DNA of 64,000 bases from Syngnathus acus. Its lineage: Eukaryota > Chordata > Actinopteri > Syngnathiformes > Syngnathidae. Numbering within the stretch: position 1 is the stretch's first letter; each line of letters opens with the position of its first letter. The notes under the pieces were generated by a model that was given only the letters and a program-made list of their open reading frames with translations, did no database searches and was not told the DNA's origin. Location of the stretch: positions 2,232,001-2,296,000 of the forward strand of contig NC_051099.1 of NCBI RefSeq assembly GCF_901709675.1, in the 5' to 3' direction. Both the position numbers and the translations under genes were made by a program. Shown one piece after another: positions 18,201 to 29,075 of the stretch.

Positions 18201-18812
18201 AACTTTTTTTTTTCTTCTTTATAACCTTCACATTTGGTCACACAGATGCACATAAATAAGCAGGCGGCTGAAAGAAATTTAAAAAAACTCTTCAAAAGGC
18301 TTACAGCAGTTCAGGCACGCCCTGTAAGGCCTTTTACAATAAAACAGGATTTATCTTGTCAATAAAGATTTGATTATCTGTCAAATTTACTCAGGCACCC
18401 TCGCCCCTGCCTTTCAAAATGATAAATTTATGCAAAAATTTCCCATCATTTTATTCCAGGATGCAAATATTTCAAGAGACTCTAGCAGTCCAGACATCAC
18501 CTTCTTCAAGCCGCCATATTGCTCACCAATAGAGACGGTAGGCGATGGCCCTCGGCTTCTCTTCAAGAGGCATGCAAACGATGGATTTCATTTTTCTTTC
18601 AGGTTCTAGAGGATATTGAAAACAGGGAACACAACACCCCATGCCTAAAGCTACTACGTGTTTCAAAAGACGAGGACAAGAATGTGGATCAGGAGCTAGC
18701 CAAAAATAACATCAAAATTCTCAAAAAGAAAAAGCGACACTTGTCAAATTTTCAGAGTGGATTTTTCTCCAACTGCACTCCAGTCAGAGAAGAGTATCCT
18801 CCTTATGAGTAA
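12232..18812 (+). CDS. kif4: Chromokinesin KIF4 (kinesin-4 family), 27 coding exons
   Basis: This is a plus-end-directed kinesin of the spindle midzone and chromosome axis, which works with PRC1 and condensin. The coding exons run from 12232-12354 to 18603-18812 and sum to 3348 nt, giving 1115 aa. The motor domain is residues 10-345: P-loop GQTGSGKT at 89-96, switch I SSRSHA, switch II DLAGSE. Then comes a long coiled coil, from the [14 protein letters not shown] region to about residue 1000, with KIF4 signatures [24 protein letters not shown] and [12 protein letters not shown]. The C-terminal peptide [20 protein letters not shown] matches the KIF4A tail. Human KIF4A is 1232 aa; the roughly 115 missing residues correspond to the cysteine-rich Fe-S/condensin-binding domain, and no exon for it is seen in 17998-18602. 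All junctions are GT-AG and keep frame. Confidence 0.95.
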
Positions 18813-18911
18813 GTCATCCACTAAGTGAATAGCTAGTTTTGGATTTTAACTGGAGGTTTTGTTTTTGATCCCTCGTGTTAGTTTGTTTAACTTGTCCTGT
18901 GTTCTAAGTTT

Positions 18912-18917
18912 AATAAA
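18912..18917 (+). terminator. kif4 polyadenylation signal
   Basis: A canonical AATAAA lies about 100 bp after the kif4 stop codon, in a T-rich context. This implies a very short 3' UTR. Confidence 0.6.
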
Positions 18918-20169
18918 GTCTTAAGTGTAAAGCTTGGTTTATTTAGTGTTTTTTTATTTATATAGATGTAGATCTATATAACCCAAATGTGATGATGGTT
19001 TCCCCCCATTAATATGTGTACTTTATGCTCAGTTGTATAGCACAAAATGCAAATAAGGCATTTCTTTCCTTGTTTGCTTTCGGATAAAGTGAGCTCATCG
19101 GAAACAACTCTGATTGGAGAAGGACGGTGACCTGCACGTCAGTTTAATTTTGTTATCAGGTGTAAATTGCATCTGAAATGATGACCATCAATCCAAAGGT
19201 GAAAGATGGTGATTTATCAGCATAACACATTATTGCTGTGCACATATTGTTTCTCTTTAAGATGTTGGACTCTGCTCGCAAGCATTGCCATGCCTTGAAC
19301 TTCAAGATAAGATAACCCAAGTACAAGAATGAATCTTGTACAAGAATGTAGAAATACTGCATCTATTCACTTTTAGGAAAATGTTTTATTTTTTTACTCC
19401 ATGTTTAGCTGTGCAGCTTCTGGTTTTAATAGCAACTTAAAAACATCAAACCAGAAGACCAACAGTCTTCCTGTTTCCTTTGATAGTCATTGTGAATTTG
19501 TTGGAGACTAATCTGTGGTACAATCTGATAACACCTCAATCTCATTCTCCAGGCACTGATATGGTTAATATTAATAGCTGAGATTCACCTTAAACTAGTA
19601 CAATTGTAAAAACTTGTGTCTATGTATATATATATATTTTTTTTTTTAAACGGCCCAGCAAACTAGTTCATTGTGTGCCAGCCACCCAAAATGGCTCCAT
19701 GACCAACTTTTGGGTCCTACACGATTTAAAAAACCCAACGCAGCAAAAAATGTGAATCATGAACTCCGCTCACGTGTTAACTGTAAAAAGCACGTTTACG
19801 TCTTGTCATAAACTTTACTCACTGCCACCTCCAATCAAATGGCACTCCATTTTTTTTAGAGGAACAACAAAAGAGATGTGCTTGAAACTGGCCCTTCCCT
19901 GTGTCAGTGTGGAATCAGGATGTTGGAGAGGGGCAGGGCACAAGGGCTGTTAAATATTGACAGCTAGTATAATCATTAACCACCCACCCACCCCTGATCT
20001 CTTAAACTGGCGGGTCGGCCTAGTTGTCATTCCTTCCTGCTCTGCCACGACTAACGTTGCCACCCGAAACGCAGCTCTTGTTTCTCTCTTTCCATCCTGT
20101 AGAGTTTCTTTGTCTTTTTCTTCTACCAACCTGTTTCTCTAACTTAACTACTGCGGCCTAAACCTCGCC

Positions 20170-20345
20170 ATGGCCGTGACGACATGCTGCTCCACTCCAA
20201 ACGTTGGCCTCGTGACTCCTCGAGGTGAGTACGGCTCAAATTGACGACTGCATGCTCGATTCATTGGAACGTTTCAAACTAATGTGAACCCACATTTCTT
20301 TTCTTCACAGGGATTACAAACAGCACATTATTATTTGAATATTAA
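20170..20345 (+). other. Possible two-exon micro-ORF of unknown function
   Basis: An ATG in a strong Kozak context (CGCCATGG) opens 18 codons and part of the next. It ends at a near-perfect donor, CGAG|GTGAGT, at 20224/20225. The nearest good acceptor, TTCTTCACAG ending at 20310, continues the frame for 11 codons to TAA at 20343-20345. The predicted peptide is 29 aa and resembles nothing I know. It could be a coincidence, an upstream exon of an unseen isoform, or a non-coding first exon. An 86-bp intron is normal for this window. Confidence 0.15.
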
Positions 20346-21452
20346 AGGGTTTTTAATGCTGAATTGTGGAAACTTCAAAAAGCTTTTTTAGTATTTCGGA
20401 GAGGATATTTAATTACCGTTAATTATATCATTTCAGTTTCATTAATTGACTGATGACCAGTCCAGGGTGTAACCCGAGGTCACATGGTATAGCTTCACTT
20501 GTTAGACTGGGCCGTACAAGCTGATAAAAAAAAAAAAAGACTATTTATTTGCTTTTGCTTACATTTAATTTAAATGCACTGTTCTGGGAAGGTGGAAGTA
20601 CGGAATTGAAGATTTAAAAATATGTATATGTGAACAAGAAACGGTCAGTAAACGGATTAGACACGCCCATATTTTCACATATTGACAGACGTCCTCATAA
20701 TTGCCACCATAAAATGAGTGTTATCTAGTCAAGCTTTGGCCCTTTGGTCACACTGTTGGTTGATGTGTATTTGAGGCAGTAAAACAGGGAGGAGGAAATT
20801 AGGAGGTCAAAGTCACCCAACAGAGGACCATCGTTGAAAGCAGCCAAAATCCTCACTTAACTTCAGCGATCTTTGAACTTTATGTGTTTGGTCCCGCTGT
20901 CAGCGAGCGGCCCTCGTTCTCGTCACAGATCGGCCTCGATGAGGCTTTCGGTGCTCGCTGGATGTAACAGCAACTCCATGTGGATGCTGGATCAAGTTCC
21001 AGTGGAGGTGCTGTTACTTACAGAGAGTTGCTACAGTGGATGCAATAGCTACTATGTTTCAAGATAGTTTATTAGAAAGAATAATGGGGCACAAGGTGAT
21101 GACCTATGAATTGACAGCCAGTAATGATAATGTCTGCCTGTCATTTCTGTAGGCCACTGCTGTGTTTGTCCTTCATAACAGTTGTTGGGTCATCATCCAT
21201 CATCAGTTTGAATGATCTTTGCAGGAGGGTTGAAGATGTACTGTTCTTAAAATTTGTTGACAATATCTCATTAAAGTTTTGACATTTTCCTTTATGAGGT
21301 TTTACTATGCTGTTTGTGTGTACTGTTACTGTATACAGGTCAGGACAATTTCAGCATCAATATTGGAAGTTCTTATAAAACATACACCTGATTTTCAAAA
21401 TACAAAATTCCTTGGGATTCAGATGGGCAATAAAAAAATTGCTCTTCTCGAT

Positions 21453-21530
21453 CAGTGTTTCCCAACTTTTATTGAGCAAGGCACAACTTTTCTTAATACA
21501 CTGACATAATGCAGGGGACCCCAAGATGAT
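21453..21530 (+). mobile_element. hAT-like DNA transposon terminal fragment
   Basis: The sequence CAGTGTTTCCCAAC followed by TTTATTGAGCAAGGCACA is a dispersed fish motif that I associate with the ends of non-autonomous hAT elements. I do not see the opposite inverted end nearby, so this is a decayed fragment. Its right border is arbitrary. Confidence 0.35.
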
Positions 21531-22142
21531 CACTGGAAGGGTATTCTTTGTACATTATTACATCCAAGCCAATTTAAACAGAATTAGATTGACTTTTTTT
21601 CACAGAATTGTGACTTTAAAGTGATCAGTCTCACTTTATATACTATATCCTTTATAGGGAATAAAAAGACAAGGGAATAAAAAAAAAACGAATTCAGGTA
21701 TACTCACTGACATATTTCTACACCAACTTTTTACTAAATTACAGTATAAACCAACTATGGGACACATTTTAACTATTTGCGGCAGGTTTTTGTCCCTATT
21801 TGCAACACGACACAGGATACAGTTATAATAATCAGATTAAACATAAATATGTTGTTTTGTTTTTCTGTTTGGGGGAAATATATATCGTAAATGGGTGCTG
21901 ACTGGTGAGCATTAATTTTGTAGAAAGGCGCTATATGTGAATTTGCATTTGCTTAAGAGCAGGTCGGACACATTCAATATGGCGTACAAGCTTACGTATT
22001 CTAAACCGCTTAAGCGTGGGTACTGTATTGTGCTTTATTGTATTGTACGCACATCAGTGACACCTAGTGGTTCAGAAAAATAAGCGCACTTCCCGTCAGG
22101 AAACGCGGTAAAACGCTATTCCGGTTTTGGAAGGACAGCGGC

Positions 22143-25100
22143 ATGGCATCCGTCAGCGACGTGGCTAATGTTAATGGACGAGAAAACGGGGAGCCGGTGG
22201 TTAAGCGGCCACGAGAGAACGTCACGTCTGAGTTCCCGCTTCGCACCCCAAAGGAGCCTGCGAACAAAGTGACCGTGGTGCTCGGAGCTCAATGGGGGGA
22301 CGAGGGCAAAGGAAAAGTTGTGGACCTGCTCGCAATGGATGCGGATATTGTTTGCAGGTGTCAGGTAACGCTCATAATTACACTTGTTACATCAACCAAA
22401 TGACATTCATACGTCCTCTAATTAAAATGGCAGACGGTTAGAGGCCAGGGAAAGTCGTGTCAGAAAAGCAGTGGTTAAATGTATGACTTCGTTCCGCATA
22501 TGGACAAGCTACGGTGCTAGCCTTGTTTGTTACCATGTGTTCAACGATAGATTACATTCACCTTGCACGAGAGAATCGTTGTGCTAATCTTTTCAAAGGG
22601 GTTGGCGAGTAATCATGCTGTGCTCCCGATACGGTTTATATGAAGTGAAATGATGTAACACGACGTGCTATCTCTGTTACCAGTCCGTGGGATGTGGCGT
22701 TTATGTCCCCTTGGAAATTCGAACTCTTGATTTTTTTTATTTTTTTTTATTTCTGCAGGGTGGCAACAACGCGGGTCACACCGTAGTCGTGGACTCGGTG
22801 GAGTATGACTTCCACCTGCTACCCAGTGGCGTCCTCAACAAGAAAGCCATCTCCTTTATCGGTATATTGGTTCTCTAATTTATTGTGGCGGACTTGAATT
22901 TAGATGGAAAGATAAACAGAGTATACATTAAGTCACATGACTTTCATTTGACCTCAAATTGAGCACATATTCACCATTTTAAGAAATGTCTTATTACATC
23001 TGCATTTCTTATCAAAGTAATGGAAAAAGTTTTTAATAATTGAATTAAATAAACATTTGATTTGTTGTCGCAGGCAATGGGGTTGTCATACACCTCCCTG
23101 GGCTGTTTGCAGAGGCACAATCGAACCTGAAGAAAGGCAAAGGTGGAAGAAAAAAAAAGCCTTTTGGATAAATATGCGTTTGTCATGTTTAATAAAACAT
23201 TTCATGTGTTTTTTTCTTTCCATGTAGGATTACAAGGATGGGAAGACAGACTTAAGATTTCTGATCGTGCTCACATTGGTGAGTATATTTTTCATGTCAA
23301 GTCTTTTGAAATGTGCAAGTGTCTCATTGAGGGTCCCTCGGTCCACTTTTAGTATTCAACTTCCATCAGGCTGTCGATGGCATTCAGGAGCAACAGCGGC
23401 AGCAGCAAGAAGGGAAAAAGTAATTTTGCTAATTATTTTAAGCATTGTGTATCGGGCCCGCTGGAGAGACTGTTCTCAAAACTGACGTTGTTTCATTCAC
23501 TGATATGTGTTTATCTTTGCTGCAGTTTAGGGACGACCAAAAAGGGCATAGGCCCCGCCTACTCCTCCAAAGCTGCTCGGAATGGCCTCCGTGTGTGTGA
23601 TCTTGTCTCGGATTTCAAAGTCTTTGAGGACAAGTGAGTTTGCTAATTGCCTCAAATGGATGACGTAAAAGTCAAATATCAGAAAAATTCATATTTGGGT
23701 TAAGGTAGTAATTGCTTTGTAAAACAGCTGAGCAATTTTTTGCCTACAGGAGTATGAAAGAACACTTATTATTATTTTTTTTTTAAGGTTCCGCATGTTA
23801 GCAGAGCATTTCCTGACAATGTATCCAAATCTGAATGTAGACATTGAAGGCGATCTGGAGCAGTTAAAGGTGAGAGAGATGGCGGACTCATACACACACA
23901 CACATGTATTGCGGTTCATCGAATGTTTTTTTCTTATTTTTTTTTATGGGTTTGTAATTCCAACAATAGAACAAAGAGTCCAGACAAAGTGGTAACGTTT
24001 GTCAACTGATCCCTTTCTCCAGGGATATGCTGAGCGACTGCGCCCTCTAGTGACAGATGGTGTTTACTTCATGCACAAAGCTCTTACTGGTCCCAGTAAG
24101 AAAATCCTGGTGGAGGGGGCAAACGCCGCACTGCTGGATATTGACTTTGGTGAGCGCCAAGAGCATTTGTCATTTCATCCATCTGACCGATCTTCAGCTA
24201 ATAGACATGTCTCCATTTAGGCACATATCCCTTTGTGACGTCGTCTAACTGCACCGTCGGAGGAGTGTGCACCGGGCTTGGCGTGCCGCCGTCACACGTT
24301 GGAAGAGTGTATGGCGTGGTGAAAGCCTACACCACCCGGGTGGGCGTCGGTGCCTTCCCAACAGAACAGGATAATGTGAGTCATGATGCAACATTGTGAA
24401 TTTAAATTCAAATTAGATTTGACTAAGTTGATTGGGACATGATTGATAAGATAAAAAAAAAAAGTAGAATCTTGTTTTGATCAAGTTCCTCAAGCAAACA
24501 CTCATCTTTTCTTACAGGAGACTGGGGCGCTTTTACAATCGCGAGGTCACGAGGTTGGCGTGACAACCGGCAGAAAGCGACGCTGCGGCTGGCTGGACTT
24601 GATACTGGTCCGATATGCTCACATGGTCAACGGCTTCTCGGCGTAAGCGGGCATCTCTTTGACCAAATATTTCCTCGTCATTGTCACAATTGATCCGAGA
24701 GTCTTGTATTTGCAGCATCGCCCTGACCAAACTGGACATTTTGGACACCCTGTCGGAGATTAAAGTGGGAGTGGCCTATAACGTTGATGGGAAACCTCTG
24801 CCGAGTTTCCCAGGTAAGTGACAAACCTTCATGTTGATAGGTTTTTTTGTTTTTTTTAGCTCTGCTGACCAGCATGTCAAGGTGTGCATTTATAAATGGC
24901 TTTTGGTTATGGTGCAGCAAACACGGACGTTCTGACGCGCGTCACCGTGGAGTACAAAACTTTCCCCGGGTGGTGCCGCAGCACCGAGGCGGCCCGCAGC
25001 TTTCCCGAGCTGCCGTCGCAGGCGCAGAACTACATTCGCTTCATTGAGGACTTCCTGCAAGTGCCAGGTTTGTAAAATCTCCTTCCGCGTCACCAGGGAG

Positions 25101-25208
25101 AGCGACAGGCTCGGGGCGGGAATGTAAAACGTCCTTTCATTTCCTCTCGTTTCAGTCAAGTGGGTTGGAGTGGGCAAGTCCAGGGAGAGCATGATCAAAC
25201 TGTACTGA
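22143..25208 (+). CDS. adss2: Adenylosuccinate synthetase, isozyme-2-like, 13 exons
   Basis: This cytosolic enzyme joins IMP and aspartate using GTP to make adenylosuccinate, the first committed step to AMP in purine synthesis and the purine nucleotide cycle. The exons are 22143-22364, 22759-22861, 23074-23142, 23228-23278, 23353-23419, 23526-23633, 23788-23869, 24023-24149, 24221-24375, 24518-24642, 24716-24813, 24918-25067 and 25156-25208. They total 1410 nt and 469 aa. Visible motifs are the P-loop [11 protein letters not shown] with the catalytic Asp, GGNNAGHT with the catalytic His, IMP-site [19 protein letters not shown] and the terminal [14 protein letters not shown]. About 40 variable residues precede the core, with a basic VKRPRE. 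Some positions follow ADSS2 ([23 protein letters not shown]), others ADSS1 (KAISFIG, AERLRP). The isozyme symbol is therefore provisional; a third paralog (adssl) is possible. Confidence 0.93.
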
Positions 25209-25860
25209 TCAGCGGCCACTGCCGTTGACTTCCTCACCCGTGGCCAGTACGACGTCGCTTTGCCATCATTTCACGTGTAAACTCCATCATAATGGAAAGA
25301 TTTCAGCAGAAAGTCTCACAATTATCAATCACAAGTCAACTTGTGTGTTCCAGCTGATGTTTCTGTGTTTTTAGGGTGTCAAGTTTTACAATTGGGTATT
25401 TACTGTTTAATCATTCCTTTCCACAGTGATGAACCCCCCTTTTTTAAATTCTGAAGCTTATGCTTGTTTACCCTTTAACAATTATTTACCGACTTGTGAG
25501 GAGTACCATCAGCATTTTTTTAAACCTGAGGTGGCATGATAGAGTAGCTAGCATTCATGGCAACGTGAAAGCCCATTATGCAATAATGTTGACGTTTTTT
25601 TTTTTTTTTTCTTGAACTGTTTTAAATGCATTTAAGTTGTTTGTAACCGTGATTGTTAGAGTGTGTGTTGTATTTTTGGAGCTCATTCTCACCACAAAAA
25701 AAAAAAAATATCGGATTTCCACGCCACAATTTTGCCCCCCCCAGAAACCATTGATGTAAATATAAAAAGAGACTCGTAATAGTAAACGTCATTCGGTTTC
25801 TATATGGCATCATATTCCCCTTGTGGCTTGCTATTGTCAATAAATGGAAACTTCAATCTT
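25209..25860 (+). other. 3' UTR of the adss gene with AATAAA
   Basis: Non-coding sequence follows the TGA at 25206-25208. It includes T runs at 25596 and an A run at 25697, and ends at a canonical AATAAA at 25839-25844. Confidence 0.6.
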
Positions 25861-28800
25861 ACAAGTTTTAATCCTACATTGGGTGATTCCAGTAATTATT
25901 ACTTATAAGAAATGTGCAGAATTATTCACCCTTCCAGTATTTTACTCCCTTTTAAACCTTGCTGTAAAAGCTTTTCAGTGCCTGGAGGAATTAGATTAAA
26001 CTGTAAAGTGGTTTCCTCTAGAGATCGATGCTGAGGTGTAAGTCTTTCTAATGCAACTAAAACCTTCATTCTTGCACTAACTGATCAAAATAGTCACGCA
26101 ATAAGTCAAACTTAGTTTTGCTTAAATTCTCCTCACTTGTTACAATTGAGACTAAATATCTCTTTGTATCCAAATTGTAATTCGGTCCTTTTTGTCATTT
26201 CAGAGCTCGTCATAGAGAAACAATACACTCGCATGCATCCTATGAGAAAAGCACCAAAAGCAGAATTCAGTCTTGTAACACAATACCATTCAGAAAATAG
26301 TGGTGCATATTCTTTTTCATGGTGCACCTTCACTTAAATAAGCAAAAGATGCAGACGTTTGCTAACCAATCCATTTTCAGCCTCAAGAAGTCTGCATCAT
26401 CAAAAATGATGCAGTTAATTGAAACTAAAGTGCTCTTAATTGCACGCTCGTCAGAGCCTCCCTCCCTCTGCATTTTATTTACCACCATCCTCTTTAGTAA
26501 ATGTCAACACATTTATGCGTCAGCTAACATTTCGAGGGGAGGTATTTCTTTTTTTTTTTAATTCCTGCCTAGCTTCTTTACAGGTGAGCAGTTGCCCTTC
26601 ACTGGATGGACTTTAAGCGCAAGTGTGTGGAACCAGAGCTAAAAAGTAACAAGTAAGTCTTGTTTTTTTTCTTTCTTAATATTTAACAAATGCCGCCTTG
26701 GTAAAACAAAGATATTGCAGAAGTAAGGGAAGCTTTACTTGTTATTTGACACCCCAGCAGCTTCCCTGTGACTATACTGGATAAACAATGGGGAAATAAA
26801 TGAATCTATTTACATTTGAACAATTTATGACTGACAAGATGACAAGATAGGAAGGAAATGTGTTTCTGCTTTAGTCAATCTAGAGACAGACAGTCACTCC
26901 AATGTAAACTGAACCAAGGGAGATAAATGCCTTGCACTTGATCTGTTGAGTGCATGATACAAATCCAATTTAAACATAAGTACAGCACCAGGATAGAGTT
27001 CATCATAAATAACATTTTACAATTGCGGTGCTGTGCACATTACCAATGTGATGCTTTGCTTTATGTGTCTGGCCATAACGTTGACATTCAAATCACAATT
27101 GGCAGTAACCCTCACTTTGGATTATCCCTGTCAGAAAGGTTTCAACTGGTAATATAATATGGTTCTAGTTTTGTAGGTCATATGAATAAAATGATTTGTG
27201 ATGAGTGCATTGCTGTTGGCTCTGCGCTGGTTACACAGGAATACTCATTTGTGCATTCAAAGTAGCTATGGCATAACCAAATAGAATGCTTTTTGTCTCA
27301 AGATGGTACGGTGGAAGAGGCTAAAGACAAAGGACAGAAATAGATGCCAGTGAATTTGATTTTAGGATGGGTGAAGCAACAGACATTTTTAAAGGTCTGG
27401 AGTTGCAAGCCATTGATGAGAAAAGCATATTTAACAAATAAAATGAAAAAACTTGCAGGTATTAAAGTTTCTGTTGGTAGGTGTGCAGCATTTGCTAACA
27501 CCCACATCCAGGTTGTTCCTAATTAGCATTATGAACTGTTGAGGAGTCTCATTTAGACAAAAGTAGCACTTGGTCGCTCCCATCTTATGGCATGCTTACA
27601 CGTTATTGTTTGTGATTCAATTTAAAAAAAGCTGAGTACTACACTCACCAAATGATCAACTGTGCTTTAAATTTGGCGCACACACAGACTACTACAGCAC
27701 TTGTGTCAAGTAGTATGAGGTTATCGAGACACGGGAGGCTGAGCTGGCTCCCCAGTGGGCACGGATCAGACCTCAATGAATCCCACCATCGATCCCACAC
27801 AAACAGCCGCAAAGGGGGGCGACCACATGATGCAATGTCCATTTCCACATTCCATTTCATGCATGGTGCTTTTCTTCCTCCTCCCTCTTTGAGACCAATC
27901 TTTTTCTCTCTCGTCACCATCGTAATGTCAGCTTGATTGAGTATTTTTCTCCTCCCTCGTGTGTTCAGCCTTGCTTCTTCCTCACTCACACACACACATT
28001 GCTGCATGAGGCGACTGCAACTCTGGCTTCTTATTTTTCTTCATTTTTAAGGTAGGAGCACTGTGCTGAATACATTACGGACCCCCTCGTGTTAAAAGAA
28101 GGATTATTAAGGCATGGCTGGCAGGCAGCTGCATCATCAGCATCATCTGCAGTGCTGTTGGCACGTTGTAATTTCCTTTGTCGGCTGCTGTTTAATCTCA
28201 TTGTGTCAGGGGCTGCATTCCTTTTTAAAGTTCAATGGCTTTTGCGAGAAATGAAGTAATCACATTGATGGCATGTGGAAACGGGATCAATTTATTTGAT
28301 TTCTGCTAACAAGCTAAGAGGACCGCTTTCAAAGATGTTGTGGCTGGAACTGTTCAAGACATGCGTGTTTATTTTCAATTGAAAATATGTTCAAGGCGAG
28401 GTTCACAGGAAAAAAAACTTCCTTTGACTCTATTTCAATATCTCCAGCTAAAGTAGCTAAAAAAACTGAGATTTGATTGACAGCGTCAGTAAAATAATTT
28501 TTTACTGCAAACTATCATCCAAAAATTCAACTCTGGTATTGTCACATCTTTCAATGGAGCCTCTCAATCTTTAGCCATGAATAGGTCAATACAGACATGT
28601 CGGGGGTTGGATGGATTAGCCAATCAACGGAAGCTATACAATACAGTGCAAATGATAATAAACGTGCCGTTGAAGGATTGCGCAAATGAAAATTGAGCAA
28701 TATATTTTTAGAACCAGCATCTCATTGCATTGCAATAATGGATTCAAAACAAGAGGGTGTGTGTGTGTGCCTCATTCTAAATCCTCTATGTACTGTAGTG

Positions 28801-28987
28801 TCGCCTCCAACAGAGTGTGATGTAGATGGGCTCCCCAGTGGTTACGGATCCAGGGAATCCATCCTTAGGCCAGGGGAAAAGAAAGACTGGAAAAGAAGAA
28901 GGCGTGGTCGCAAGAACAGGTTTGCAGAGCCACATCGGGGTTTCTTTCCTTATTATTGTTGACGTATTGCTTTTTGGGGTGTTTCAG
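25861..28987. other. adss-kcnk4 intergenic DNA and kcnk4 5' region
   Basis: Mostly AT-rich DNA with no recognisable gene. The kcnk4 coding exon probably begins at an acceptor (GTGTTTCAG) ending at 28987, so upstream non-coding or N-terminal exons of kcnk4 are expected here. Donor-like sites exist near 28052 and 28920, but I cannot choose between them. Two related stretches, near 27752 and 28830, share GGCTCCCCAGTGG. Confidence 0.4.
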
Positions 28988-29075
28988 CCACAGCAGCTGG
29001 GATCCAGGTCATAACAACACAGAGCCTTGCAGAGAAAAAGCTGCGCCCACGTTTGAAGTGAGCGGAAGTGCAGCC

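Larger units (their letters stand above)
18940..22080. other. kif4-adss intergenic region
   Basis: This is 3.1 kb of AT-rich DNA with an (AT)n tract near 19623-19634 and pyrimidine-rich sequence at 20030-20150. The only items of note are the tiny two-exon open frame at 20170-20345 and a hAT-like terminal motif at 21453, both listed separately. It marks the join between the human-X-like block on the left and the 11q13/1q-like block on the right. Confidence 0.5.

Noticed and set aside
28693-28962. 89-codon open frame just upstream of kcnk4
   Set aside because: It could be part of an alternative N-terminus, but no acceptor/donor pair joins it convincingly to the kcnk4 coding exon and the peptide is unfamiliar.
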